A stretch of 64,000 nucleotides of DNA from Lysobacteraceae bacterium. GTDB taxonomy: Bacteria; Pseudomonadota; Gammaproteobacteria; Xanthomonadales; Xanthomonadaceae. The notes under the pieces are model-generated. The model was not told the origin of the DNA. It ran no database searches and was given only the letters and a program-made list of their open reading frames with translations. The position numbers were made by a program, and so were the translations under genes. This document shows positions 8,376 through 18,618 of this stretch, in pieces (position 1 is the first letter of the stretch; each line of letters starts with the position of its first letter). The stretch is taken from NCBI GenBank assembly GCA_016789405.1, contig JAEUPQ010000004.1, positions 124,001 through 188,000 of the forward strand, given 5' to 3'.

Positions 8376-9110
8376 ATGAACGCCGATCCCGCCCTGCCCC
8401 GCCTGCTGCTGCTCGAAGACGATCCGGTCAGCGCCGCGTTCCTGAAGGCGGCTCTCGAAGGCCTGCCGGCGCACGTGGACCTTGCCGGGTCACTGGCCCA
8501 GGCTGAGCCACTGCGCGATGCAGGCCATGCCCTCTGGCTGTTCGATGCCAACCTGCCCGACGGCACCGGCGGCGAACTCCTGGCCCGCTGGCGGACACGG
8601 GGCCTGGCGACGCCCGCGCTGGCGCACACCGCGGACGCGCGCATCGAGGAGCACGACGCACTGGTCGGCATGGGCTTCGCAGCCGTCATCCTCAAGCCGC
8701 TCGGCGTGACGGCATTGCAGGATGTGGTCCGCCGCCATCTGGGGCTGTCAACGCCACCGACATTTCCGTTCGACAACGTCTTCGATACCGCATTGCCGCC
8801 GATCTGGGACGAAGCCGCGGCACTGCGCGCGCTGAACGGCCATGCCGCTCACGTCGCTGCGATGCGCGATCTGTTCGCGGGCGAACTGCCCGCCACGCGC
8901 ACGCGCGTCGCCGATGCGTTCTCGCGTTCGGATGTCGATGCGATGCGCGCGGAACTGCACAAGCTGCAGGCGTCCTGCGGTTTCGTTGGCGCTGCCCGGA
9001 TGCTGGCGACGGTCACCGCACTGCACGATGTACCGACTTGCCGCGATGCGTTCACCCGATTCGAGGACGCAGTGGAGGACACGCTGTCGCCAGGAACGAT
9101 CTCGTCCTAG
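8376..9110 (+). CDS. Response-regulator receiver - Hpt phosphotransfer protein
   Basis: A 244-residue cytoplasmic phosphorelay protein. The receiver domain is at residues 8-122 with acidic pair D15/D16, phosphoacceptor D57 (LFDANLPDG), T85 and K107 (ILKP). A short linker leads to an Hpt domain (about 145-235) with ELHKLQASCGFVGA, H195 being the phosphorylatable histidine. There is no DNA-binding or output enzyme domain, so it should act as a relay intermediate or a phosphate sink. No histidine kinase is adjacent; its partner kinase must be elsewhere. It is divergent from the YdbH-like gene and convergent with recO. Confidence 0.85.
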   Translation: MNADPALPRLLLLEDDPVSAAFLKAALEGLPAHVDLAGSLAQAEPLRDAGHALWLFDANLPDGTGGELLARWRTRGLATPALAHTADARIEEHDALVGMGFAAVILKPLGVTALQDVVRRHLGLSTPPTFPFDNVFDTALPPIWDEAAALRALNGHAAHVAAMRDLFAGELPATRTRVADAFSRSDVDAMRAELHKLQASCGFVGAARMLATVTALHDVPTCRDAFTRFEDAVEDTLSPGTISS

Positions 9111-9171
9111 CGTACGCTTCGGCGCACCGCTCGAACTTGCATCACGAACGAACGGTGCGGTGAATCGCAGC

Positions 9172-9897
9172 CTATGGCCGGGGCAATGCCGCGATCAGCT
9201 CCCAGGATTTCAGGCCTCGCCCTCCGAGGTGCAGCAGCAGCAGTGCGCGCATGACACGACGCAGGCCGGGCATGTCTTCCGCACAGGGTTCGATGTCGGC
9301 GCCGAGGTCAAGGAGTGCGCGCCCGGTGGCGGTTTCGCTGCGCCCGGCGCGGCCGGCATCGCCGAGCATGCGGCGCGGGCCGTGTTCGGCATCGAGCACG
9401 TAGCGCGCAGCCGGATCGATGTCGCGGCCGTCGCCGTCGCAATCCCAGGCGAAGCCGACCCCCAGCGCTTCCAGCAGGTCGCGCTCGAAGCGCCGCAGCG
9501 TCCACGCCAGCGTCAGGTCGGTCAGCGCCAGCCGCGCACGCGTCTCGCCGTAGATCGCGTACAGCTCGCCATGGCCGTCGTGGCGCGGCGCGAGGCGCAG
9601 CATCAACTCGTTGAGATAGAAGCCGGCAAGCATTGCCTCGCCCTGCAGGCGCGGGGCCTCGTCGATCGCTTCGGCGTTCGACAGCTGCGCGAGTTCGCCG
9701 CGCTGCACGCCATCGAAGCGGATGTGCTGCAGCGGCTGCAGCGCCGCACGCAGCACGTGTTTCTTCGGTCCCTGCACGCCGCGCGCCACCAGGCCGACAC
9801 GACCGTGCTCGCGACTCAACACCTCGACCAGCAGGCTGGTCTCGCGCCAGGCGCGGGCATGGAGGACGAAGGCGGGTTCGGCGGCGTAGCGGATCAT
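9172..9897 (-). CDS. recO: DNA repair protein RecO
   Basis: Recombination mediator of the RecFOR pathway that loads RecA on SSB-coated DNA. At 241 residues it has an N-terminal OB fold ([31 protein letters not shown], given here only as residues about 10-40) and a helical C-terminal domain. The zinc-binding cysteines of many RecO proteins are largely absent, as is common in gammaproteobacteria. It is the last gene of the lepA-to-recO run, 29 bases after era. Confidence 0.93.
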   Translation of the reverse strand: MIRYAAEPAFVLHARAWRETSLLVEVLSREHGRVGLVARGVQGPKKHVLRAALQPLQHIRFDGVQRGELAQLSNAEAIDEAPRLQGEAMLAGFYLNELMLRLAPRHDGHGELYAIYGETRARLALTDLTLAWTLRRFERDLLEALGVGFAWDCDGDGRDIDPAARYVLDAEHGPRRMLGDAGRAGRSETATGRALLDLGADIEPCAEDMPGLRRVMRALLLLHLGGRGLKSWELIAALPRP

Positions 9898-9926
9898 GCT
9901 GGAAGTCGCGGACCGCCCATGCTGGC

Positions 9927-10862
9927 TCAGTCGCTGTACCCGAATGCCTTCAGTGCCGCTTCGTCATCCGACCAGCCTTCGCGCACGCGGACCCAGGTTT
10001 CGAGGAACACCTTCATGCCGAACATGCGTTCCATCTGCTGGCGCGACTTGGTGCCGATCTCGCGCAGACGGGCGCCACCCTTGCCGATGACGATGGCCTT
10101 CTGGCTTTCGCGTTCGACGAAGATCACCGCACCGATGCGGTACATCGGTTCCGGCGGCGTGCCCTTGCGCTTGACCATCTCTTCCTCGAAGCGCTCGATC
10201 TCGACCGTGGTCGCATAGGGCAATTCGGCGCCAAGCTGGCGCATCAGCTGCTCGCGGACCAGTTCGCCAGCGAGGAAGCGCTGGCTCTTGTCGGTGATCT
10301 CGTCCTCGCCGTACAGCGCATCCTGTTCGGGCAGCAGGCCCAGCACGGTCTTCACCAGCGGCTGCAGGCCGCTGCGCTTGAGCGCGGAAACCGGATGGAT
10401 GCTCGCGAAGTCGCGGCCTTCGTTGGCGCTCTGCAGGTACGGCAGCAGCGTCGATTTGTCGGGATAGCGGTCCACCTGGTTCACCACAAGCACGGTGGGG
10501 ATGCCGGCATCCTTCAGCGCGTTGAAAGCCAGCGTGTCCTCGTCGCTCCATTGCCCGGCCCGAACGACCAGCAGCGCGACATCCACGCCCTCCAGCGCAC
10601 CGCGCGCGGCGCGATTCATCATCCGGTGCATGGCCGAAGCGGTGGCCTTGCCCTTGTCGGCATGGATACCGGGGGTGTCGACCAGCACCAGCTGGCCTTC
10701 CGGGAAGGTCGCGATGCCCAGCATGCGGTGCCGGGTGGTCTGCGGCCGGGGCGAAACGATGCTGACCTTGGTGCCGACGAGGGCGTTGATCAGGGTGGAT
10801 TTGCCGACGTTGGGTCGGCCGAGGACGGCGACATGGCCGGCGCGGTATGGGGATTCGCTCAT
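9927..10862 (-). CDS. era: GTPase Era
   Basis: Ribosome-assembly GTPase that binds the 3' end of 16S rRNA. At 311 residues it has G1 GRPNVGKS (residues 15-22), G3 DTPG (near 62), and a C-terminal KH domain containing the GxxG loop ([14 protein letters not shown] near residue 253). The G4 motif reads NQVD (near residue 128) instead of the usual NKxD. The Lys-to-Gln change is in the guanine-specificity motif. It follows rnc, as in most gammaproteobacteria. Confidence 0.95.
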   Translation of the reverse strand: MSESPYRAGHVAVLGRPNVGKSTLINALVGTKVSIVSPRPQTTRHRMLGIATFPEGQLVLVDTPGIHADKGKATASAMHRMMNRAARGALEGVDVALLVVRAGQWSDEDTLAFNALKDAGIPTVLVVNQVDRYPDKSTLLPYLQSANEGRDFASIHPVSALKRSGLQPLVKTVLGLLPEQDALYGEDEITDKSQRFLAGELVREQLMRQLGAELPYATTVEIERFEEEMVKRKGTPPEPMYRIGAVIFVERESQKAIVIGKGGARLREIGTKSRQQMERMFGMKVFLETWVRVREGWSDDEAALKAFGYSD

Positions 10863-10964
10863 CGGTGGATTGTACCGGCAGCGGGTGCCGCGGCAGTGCG
10901 CCGGCGCGGACCAGACGATACGCGGATGACCGGACGCTGCCCGGGACGCAGGTCAGGACGGGAA

Positions 10965-11630
10965 TCAGGCGCCCAGCGCGTCCAGCACCGCCTCCGCGGC
11001 AAGCTGCTCCGCCGCCCGGCGGGATCCGGCCTCGCCGGTCCGGCGCAGGTCGCGATCGACCAGTGCGCATTCGGCGACGAACAGCTTGGCATGCTCCTCA
11101 CCGCTTTCGGACAGCAGCGAATACACCGGCAAAGGCCATTGGCGGGCCTGGAGCCATTCCTGCAGGCGGGTCTTGGCGTCCTTCCCGATCTTGTGCGGGG
11201 GCGGCAGCGCGTCGATGGCTTCGGCGAACCAGGGCAGGACGACAGCGCGGCAGGTCTCGAAGCCCGCGTCGAGATAGATGGCCGCGACCAGGGCTTCCAG
11301 GGCGTCGGCAAGGATGGAGTCCCGGCGATGGCCGCCGGACTTCATTTCGCCGGGGCCGAGCTGGATCCGGGTCCCCAGTTCGAGCTGGCGCGCGAGCGTC
11401 GCGAGCGAGGATTCGCGGACCAGTTCGGCGCGGGCCCGCGTCAGTTCGCCTTCCACCGCGCGAGGCCAGCGCACATAGAGCGCCTCGGCCACGATCGCCC
11501 CGACCAGGGCATCGCCGAGGAATTCGAGGCGCTCGTTGTGTGTGGGCGCTGCGCTGCGATGGGTCAGCGCACGCTGCAACAGGGCGGGATCGCGGAACGC
11601 GTGCCCGCCACAAGCCGGGGAAACGCTCAC
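10965..11630 (-). CDS. rnc: Ribonuclease III
   Basis: Double-strand-specific endoribonuclease for rRNA processing and regulation. At 221 residues it has the catalytic signature [11 protein letters not shown] near residue 32 and the second acidic cluster [13 protein letters not shown] near residue 108, followed by a C-terminal dsRNA-binding domain (from about residue 150, [11 protein letters not shown]). I place the start at the GTG at 11630, 13 bases after the DUF4845 stop. A longer in-frame ORF reaches 11708 but would run into that gene. Confidence 0.93.
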   Translation of the reverse strand: MSVSPACGGHAFRDPALLQRALTHRSAAPTHNERLEFLGDALVGAIVAEALYVRWPRAVEGELTRARAELVRESSLATLARQLELGTRIQLGPGEMKSGGHRRDSILADALEALVAAIYLDAGFETCRAVVLPWFAEAIDALPPPHKIGKDAKTRLQEWLQARQWPLPVYSLLSESGEEHAKLFVAECALVDRDLRRTGEAGSRRAAEQLAAEAVLDALGA

Positions 11631-11643
11631 TGCAGCAAAGGCA

Positions 11644-12030
11644 TCACTGCGGAACGGACGCAGCACCACCGGACAGCGACTGCTCGGCGCTGAACTTGCC
11701 CACGACATCGAGGTTGTACAGCAGCGGCACGCGCACTTCGTAGTTGACCAGGATCACCTGGCCACCGCTCTTGTTCTCGATCTTGACGTGTTCGTTCTTC
11801 ACGTTTTCCGAGTAGCTGATGTACAGGCGCTTGAAGAACTTTTCCTTGATCTGCGCCGGCTGCTCGTGCGCGATGCCGGCCTCGCTGGCCAGGCCCTTCA
11901 GCGCGCTCTTCACTTCGAAGTATTCCTTGTACATCGGGAACAGCTTCATGATGATGAAGATGAAGAACCCCACCACCGCTGCGGTGATGAGGAAGCTGAT
12001 CAGGGTCATACCGCTCTGGTGACGTCGCAT
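11644..12030 (-). CDS. DUF4845 single-pass membrane protein
   Basis: A 128-residue protein with an N-terminal type-IV-pilin-like start ([20 protein letters not shown], membrane segment about residues 7-28) and a periplasmic domain of about 95 residues. This small gene lies between lepB and rnc in many gamma- and betaproteobacteria; its role is unknown. The ATG at 12030 is preferred over the GTG at 12039 because GGAG lies eight bases before it. Confidence 0.85.
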   Translation of the reverse strand: MRRHQSGMTLISFLITAAVVGFFIFIIMKLFPMYKEYFEVKSALKGLASEAGIAHEQPAQIKEKFFKRLYISYSENVKNEHVKIENKSGGQVILVNYEVRVPLLYNLDVVGKFSAEQSLSGGAASVPQ

Positions 12031-12095
12031 GGTTCTCACTCCCCAATGGCACTGGACGATGTAGTGGATGTTGCACCCGACCGGGCGCGGCCCAG

Positions 12096-12914
12096 TCAGG
12101 GGATGTCGTTGCCGATCCGGGACGTGTCGAAGCTGTCGCGACAGAACCAGTCGCTGCAGTTCAACCAGACCAGGAAGGCCTTCCCGCGGAGCCTGTCCTC
12201 CGAGAGCATGCCCCAGAATCTACCATCTTCGCTGCGGTCGCGATTGTCGCCGATCACGAGATAGTGACCCGGCGGCACCACCCATTCGCCCTCGCCCTGG
12301 TCGATCACCGGCAGATGCGTGATCTCGAGCACGGCGTGCTCGCGGCCCGGCAGCTTCTCGCGCAGTTCGGTGGCGCCGGTCATTTCCACGCCCGGGCCCT
12401 TGCCGACGTATTCGCCGACCGGGGTGTACTCCAGCAGCTTGCCGTTGATCGACAACTGGTTGTCGCGGTAGCTGACAGTGTCGCCGGGCAGGCCGATCAC
12501 GCGCTTGATGTAGTCCAGTCCGGTATTCGGATCGTTCGGGCCCTTGCCCGGGTAGCGGAACACCACCACGTCGCCGCGCTCGGGTTCGCCGACCTCGATG
12601 ACCTTCTTGTTGGTGACCGGCAGGCGCAGGCCGTAGGCGTACTTGTTGACCAGGATGAAGTCGCCGATCAGCAGGGTCGGCATCATCGAGCTGGACGGGA
12701 TGCGGAACGGTTCGGCGACGAAGCTGCGCAGGATCAGGACCACGGCCAGCACTGGGAAGAAGGCGCGGGCGTAGTCCACCGCCACCGGCTCCTTCGCTTC
12801 ATCGAGCAGGCCATCGGCCTTGGCGCGGCGCTTGGCGAAGAACAGCTTGTCCAGCAGCCAGGTGACGCCGGTGAGCAGCGTCAGCGTGACCAGGATGATT
12901 TCGAACCAGACCAT
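12096..12914 (-). CDS. lepB: Signal peptidase I
   Basis: Inner-membrane serine/lysine protease that removes Sec and Tat signal peptides. At 272 residues it has membrane segments at about 1-22 and 48-64, catalytic Ser in PSSSMMPTL (near residue 76), catalytic Lys in DYIKRVIGLPGD (near residue 138), and the C-terminal GDNRDRSEDGRFWG box (near residue 222). The order lepA-lepB-DUF4845-rnc is conserved. GGAAG precedes the ATG at 12914. Confidence 0.97.
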   Translation of the reverse strand: MVWFEIILVTLTLLTGVTWLLDKLFFAKRRAKADGLLDEAKEPVAVDYARAFFPVLAVVLILRSFVAEPFRIPSSSMMPTLLIGDFILVNKYAYGLRLPVTNKKVIEVGEPERGDVVVFRYPGKGPNDPNTGLDYIKRVIGLPGDTVSYRDNQLSINGKLLEYTPVGEYVGKGPGVEMTGATELREKLPGREHAVLEITHLPVIDQGEGEWVVPPGHYLVIGDNRDRSEDGRFWGMLSEDRLRGKAFLVWLNCSDWFCRDSFDTSRIGNDIP

Positions 12915-13040
12915 GGGGCTTCCTTCGGAACGGGATCGGGATTGTGGCGTCGCGGCGGGGCCGCCGGGTGAATCGTAGCGGCAGGGGCACCCGCGGCGGA
13001 ATCGCCTTCGCGATCCCCGACGCCATGCCCCGCCCAGGGC

Positions 13041-14846
<1,806 letters not shown>

Positions 14847-14951
14847 GGTCGTCGGCGGCGGCCGTCGGCGGCCTTGAGGGGAAAACGACGGATTATCGCA
14901 CACCCCCGGCCGGTTCCCGCCTTCGGCGTCCCGCCCCCCGCCGGACGGGCG

Positions 14952-14982
14952 AACGCCCGGCCGGCAAGGCCGGACCGGGCGT
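14952..14982 (-). terminator. GC-rich hairpin between mucD and lepA
   Basis: Nested palindromes (CGCCCGG ... CCGGGCG around GGCCTTGCCGG) lie about 30 bases after the mucD stop. There is no long T-run, so this may only attenuate read-through into lepA. Confidence 0.3.
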
Positions 14983-15014
14983 CGTGGGCTCGAACGGTTG
15001 CCGTTACCCGCGGA

Positions 15015-16592
15015 TTACTTGCTGTCTTCGACCGGACTGACCGGGACGAAGGCCGTGGCACCACCACGCCGGATCAGCAGCATCACGGTCTGGTCCTTGC
15101 GGAACTTCGCCAGCTCGCGATCGAGCGCCGCCACGCTGCCGACCGGCGTGGTGCCCACGCGCAGGATGATGTCGCCGGAACGCAGGCCGGCCACGCGCGC
15201 GGCACGACCTTCCACCCGCGCCAGACCCACGCCTTCGCCGGCACGCAGATTCAGGCTCCGGCGATCGTCGGCATCCAGGTCCTGGCCGATCAGACCGAGC
15301 TTGTTGCCCGAGGACGCCTCGGCAGGCTTGCCGTTGTCACCGCCACCTGATGCAGACGTCGCGCCATCACCGTCGTCCAGCCGGGTCAGGGTCACGCTGC
15401 GCTCGATCGGCTTGCCGCCACGCAGGATCGCGAGCTTGACCGAGGTGCCGGGCGCCTTGCTGCCGATCGCCGGCGGCAGGTCGCTGAAATCGTTGATCTG
15501 CATGCCGTCGACCGACCGGATCACGTCGCCGGGTTCGATGCCGGCCTTCTCGGCGGCACTGCCCGGCCTCACCTCGGTCACCAGCGCACCGCGCGTATCG
15601 GGCAGATCGAAGCCCTTGGCTGCCTCTGCGGTCACGGTACCGACGACCGCGCCCAATTGCGCACGCTCGACCTTGCCGCGGGTCTTGATCTGGTCGGTGA
15701 CGTTCATGGCAACATCCATGGGAATGGCGAAGCTCACGCCCATGTAGCCGCCGGAGTTGCTGAAGATCTGCGAATTGATGCCGACCACTTCGCCGCGCGT
15801 ATTGAGCAGCGGGCCACCGGAATTGCCGCGGTTGATCGCCACATCGGTCTGGATGAAGGGCACGTAGCGCTGCTGTTCGCCGCCGGTGCTGCGACCGACC
15901 GCGCTGACGATGCCGGCGGTGACCGAATGCTCCAGGCCGAAGGGCGAACCGATGGCGACCACCCACTGGCCGGGCTTGAGCTTCTTCGAGTCGCCGGTCC
16001 TCAGGAACGGCAGGCCGCTGGCGGATACCTTGAGCACGGCCACGTCGGACTGTTCGTCGCTGCCGACCAGCTTGGCATCGAACTCGCGACGGTCGGCGAG
16101 ACGCACGCGGATCTTGTCGGCGCCATCGACGACGTGATGATTGGTCAGCACGTAGCCGTCGGCCGAGATGACGAAGCCGCTGCCCTGCGAAGCGCTCTGC
16201 GGACCGACATCCTCGTCGCCGTCATCCGGCGCCTGGCCACGCCCGCCGCCCGGACCACCGGGGATGGGCGCGTCCGGTCCGAAGAATCGGCGGAAGAACT
16301 CCGGGAACTGGTCTTCCGGAATCTGCTGGCCGCGCCCGCGCATCATCGGACTGCGGGCGGACCCCGTGGCGATGATGCTGACGACCGCAGGGCCGACGTG
16401 ATCGACGAGCTGGGTGAAGTCGGGCAGTCCGGTGACCAGCTGCGGGGCGGCCGCGCCGGGCTCGGCTGCCACCTGTGCGGCGATCGGCGGCACGACGGGA
16501 GAACGTGCGGTGATCGGAACCACGACCGTGGCGGTCGCGGTTGCCGCAGCCGTGGCGGCAACAAGCGAAAGGGTACGGAGCGACGATTTCAT
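15015..16592 (-). CDS. mucD: DegP/MucD-type periplasmic serine protease
   Basis: Envelope-stress chaperone-protease. At 525 residues it has a signal sequence (about 1-25), a trypsin-like domain with His in LTNHHVVDG (near residue 149), Asp in SDVAVLKV (near residue 180) and Ser in RGNSGGPLL (near residue 254), then two PDZ domains (about 305-395 and 430-520). A Gly/Pro-rich insert (about 85-115) precedes the catalytic His. It follows rpoE-rseA, the usual place for a sigma-E-controlled protease. The ATG at 16592 gives a clean signal peptide. Confidence 0.92.
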   Translation of the reverse strand: MKSSLRTLSLVAATAAATATATVVVPITARSPVVPPIAAQVAAEPGAAAPQLVTGLPDFTQLVDHVGPAVVSIIATGSARSPMMRGRGQQIPEDQFPEFFRRFFGPDAPIPGGPGGGRGQAPDDGDEDVGPQSASQGSGFVISADGYVLTNHHVVDGADKIRVRLADRREFDAKLVGSDEQSDVAVLKVSASGLPFLRTGDSKKLKPGQWVVAIGSPFGLEHSVTAGIVSAVGRSTGGEQQRYVPFIQTDVAINRGNSGGPLLNTRGEVVGINSQIFSNSGGYMGVSFAIPMDVAMNVTDQIKTRGKVERAQLGAVVGTVTAEAAKGFDLPDTRGALVTEVRPGSAAEKAGIEPGDVIRSVDGMQINDFSDLPPAIGSKAPGTSVKLAILRGGKPIERSVTLTRLDDGDGATSASGGGDNGKPAEASSGNKLGLIGQDLDADDRRSLNLRAGEGVGLARVEGRAARVAGLRSGDIILRVGTTPVGSVAALDRELAKFRKDQTVMLLIRRGGATAFVPVSPVEDSK

Positions 16593-16703
16593 CGGGCGTG
16601 AGGTCCTCGACAAAGACGGGTTGAAAGATGGGGGCGACACGACGCCGACGGCGCCGTGGCTAGAAGCAGGATGGCCGATGCCCGAGGGCGTCGGCCGTGG
16701 GAA

Positions 16704-17636
16704 TCAGTGTCCGCGACCGGCCTGCTCGGCCTGGGAAGCGTCGATCAGCGGCACGAAGTCCGGCTGGAACGGCGAGCGCCGCGTGGTTTCGATCGGATAA
16801 GTCACGACCACGTCGTCCGTCTGCGAAGCGCCGGGCACGAGCGCGCGCGGCCAGGCCTTGGCGGCTGAGGTCGAAGGCATCGACGATGCTGCTGCGCGCG
16901 GCAGCGTGTCCGCCGAAGCGTAGGTCAGCACCGGGGCAGCGGCTGCAGCGGACGTGGCACCGTCCTGACGTGCGCGGGAGGCTTCTCGCGGTGCGCGCGA
17001 AGCCAGTGCGCTCCGCTCGGACTCCGCACGCGAGGCGGCCATGATCCTGGGCTTGCTGTCGCGCCGCTGTTCACTCACCGCAGCGGCGGCAACAACGGTC
17101 GCAGCGGCCACGGCGCCGGCGGCATTGCCGACATCCATGACCGGGGCCGGGGCCGGCTCGGGTGTCGCGGGAAGCGTCGGCCCGGGCACGATCGGCGCAA
17201 CGGCCATCGGCGAGGGTGCGCTGGCTACCTGGAGATCCGCTCCGGCAGGCGCGCCGAGGCGGCTGCCGAACAGCGCCGCAAGGGCGACCGACGCGGCAAG
17301 CGCGGCACCACCGCCCCAATACAGGAAGGGGCGGCCGCCACGCGCTGCATGGACAGGCGCAGCCTCGACGGCGGCGATGTCGTCGGCGATGGCGCGACCG
17401 ACCCGCTGTGCGAAATCCGCTGGCAGCGCACGGCCGGCGCCGCCACGCATGGCGTCACCGTAGAACTGCCAGCGCTGCCAGCAGTCGGCGAGTTCGTCGT
17501 CGTGTTCCATCCGGCGCAGCAGGAAGCGGGATTCGTCCGCGGACAGCGCGTCGTCCATCATCGCGGACAGTTGTTCGCGATGGAATTCCCGGCCCTGGGC
17601 GTTGTGCTTCGTGTCGATGTCGTGCATTCCGGTCAT
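16704..17636 (-). CDS. rseA: RseA-like anti-sigma-E factor
   Basis: Inner-membrane anti-sigma factor. The N-terminal RseA domain (EFHREQLSAMMDDALSADES, residues about 17-36, then a helical region to about 90) binds RpoE. A membrane segment lies at about 104-124. The periplasmic part (about 185 residues) is Ala/Pro/Ser-rich and longer than E. coli RseA's. No RseB or RseC follows; mucD does. It starts 80 bases after the rpoE stop. Release would be by regulated proteolysis (family knowledge). Confidence 0.85.
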   Translation of the reverse strand: MTGMHDIDTKHNAQGREFHREQLSAMMDDALSADESRFLLRRMEHDDELADCWQRWQFYGDAMRGGAGRALPADFAQRVGRAIADDIAAVEAAPVHAARGGRPFLYWGGGAALAASVALAALFGSRLGAPAGADLQVASAPSPMAVAPIVPGPTLPATPEPAPAPVMDVGNAAGAVAAATVVAAAAVSEQRRDSKPRIMAASRAESERSALASRAPREASRARQDGATSAAAAAPVLTYASADTLPRAAASSMPSTSAAKAWPRALVPGASQTDDVVVTYPIETTRRSPFQPDFVPLIDASQAEQAGRGH

Positions 17637-17715
17637 GGTGGTTCGATGTCGGAGGGGGCTTGCGTCGAAGTGCTGGGGAGAGCGAGTGAAACTGTCGTGC
17701 GCTTGCTTGCCGCGG

Positions 17716-18333
17716 TCAGCGGATCGCCCGCTCGCGCTCGCGCGGTGCGTCCATCAGCGGGCGCAGGCGGGCGTCGATCGCGTCGCGGGCGCGGAAGATG
17801 CGCGAGCGCACCGTGCCGATGGGGCATTGCATGTGCTGCGCGATTTCCTCGTAGCTCATGCCGTCCACTTCTCTGAGCGTGATCGCGGCGCGAAGTTCCT
17901 CGGGCAGGGCTTCGACCGCGCTCATCACGGTCTGCTCCATTTCCTGGCGCATCAGTTCGCGTTCCGGCGTGTCGTTGTCGCGCAGGCGCAGCGCCGACTC
18001 GAACTGCTCGGCATCGTCGATGTCGATGTCCTCGCCCGGCGGCCGGCGCTTGTGCGCGACCAGATGGTTCTTGGCGGTGTTCACCGCGATGCGGTGCAGC
18101 CAGGTGGAGAACTGGGCATCGCCACGGAAGTTGCCCAGCGCGCGGTAGGCGCGCAGGAAGGTTTCCTGGGCCACGTCCTGGCATTCGCTCCAGTCGTGGA
18201 TGTAGCGGCCGATCAGGGCCACCACGCGATTCTGGTACTTGCGGACCAGCAGGTCGAACGCGGCGCTGTCGCCCCGCTGCACCCGCCGGACAAGTTCGAA
18301 GTCCACATTTTCCGATGACGTCATCTCGGCCAT
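17716..18333 (-). CDS. rpoE: ECF sigma factor RpoE (AlgU-type)
   Basis: Envelope-stress sigma factor. At 205 residues, region 2 (about 12-85, with DVAQETFLRAYRAL and FSTWLHRIAVNTAKN) and region 4 (about 135-190, LPEELRAAITLREVDGMSYEEIA, then GTVRSRIFRAR) are complete. GGGAGAAA lies about 12 bases before the ATG at 18333. A sigma-E-type promoter upstream (18419-18446) implies autoregulation. It is divergent from the FadB-like gene. Confidence 0.96.
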   Translation of the reverse strand: MAEMTSSENVDFELVRRVQRGDSAAFDLLVRKYQNRVVALIGRYIHDWSECQDVAQETFLRAYRALGNFRGDAQFSTWLHRIAVNTAKNHLVAHKRRPPGEDIDIDDAEQFESALRLRDNDTPERELMRQEMEQTVMSAVEALPEELRAAITLREVDGMSYEEIAQHMQCPIGTVRSRIFRARDAIDARLRPLMDAPRERERAIR

Positions 18334-18418
18334 GAGGCCGTTTCTCCCATTGTGGTGACCGCGCCGCCCCCGCCCGACACGCCCTTGGGCGCGCCGGACC
18401 AGCAGGATGACCGGTCGT

Positions 18419-18446
18419 TCGGACCATACACCCGCAGGGAAGTTCC
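18419..18446 (-). promoter_or_regulatory. Sigma-E-type promoter of rpoE
   Basis: On the minus strand, GGAACTT (18440-18446) and TCCGA (18419-18423) are separated by 16 bases. This matches the ECF/sigma-E -35 element exactly and the TCnnA -10 core. Transcription would start near 18411, giving a leader of about 80 bases before rpoE. It is seen by eye only, but position and spacing fit an autoregulated rpoE. Confidence 0.65.
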
Positions 18447-18618
18447 CGGCGAGTGGCGGCGGCGCCGCCTTGGCTGCACCATCCCCTGATCTGAGGCCGG
18501 ACCGCCCCTGCCACAAGCCATGCCGGTTGTCGCGGCGTTCAGGCCCGGAGACGCGATTGACGGGGCTGGCTCCCAGCCCGGATCATTCATCCATTCTCCA
18601 GCGTATGGAACTCGACCC

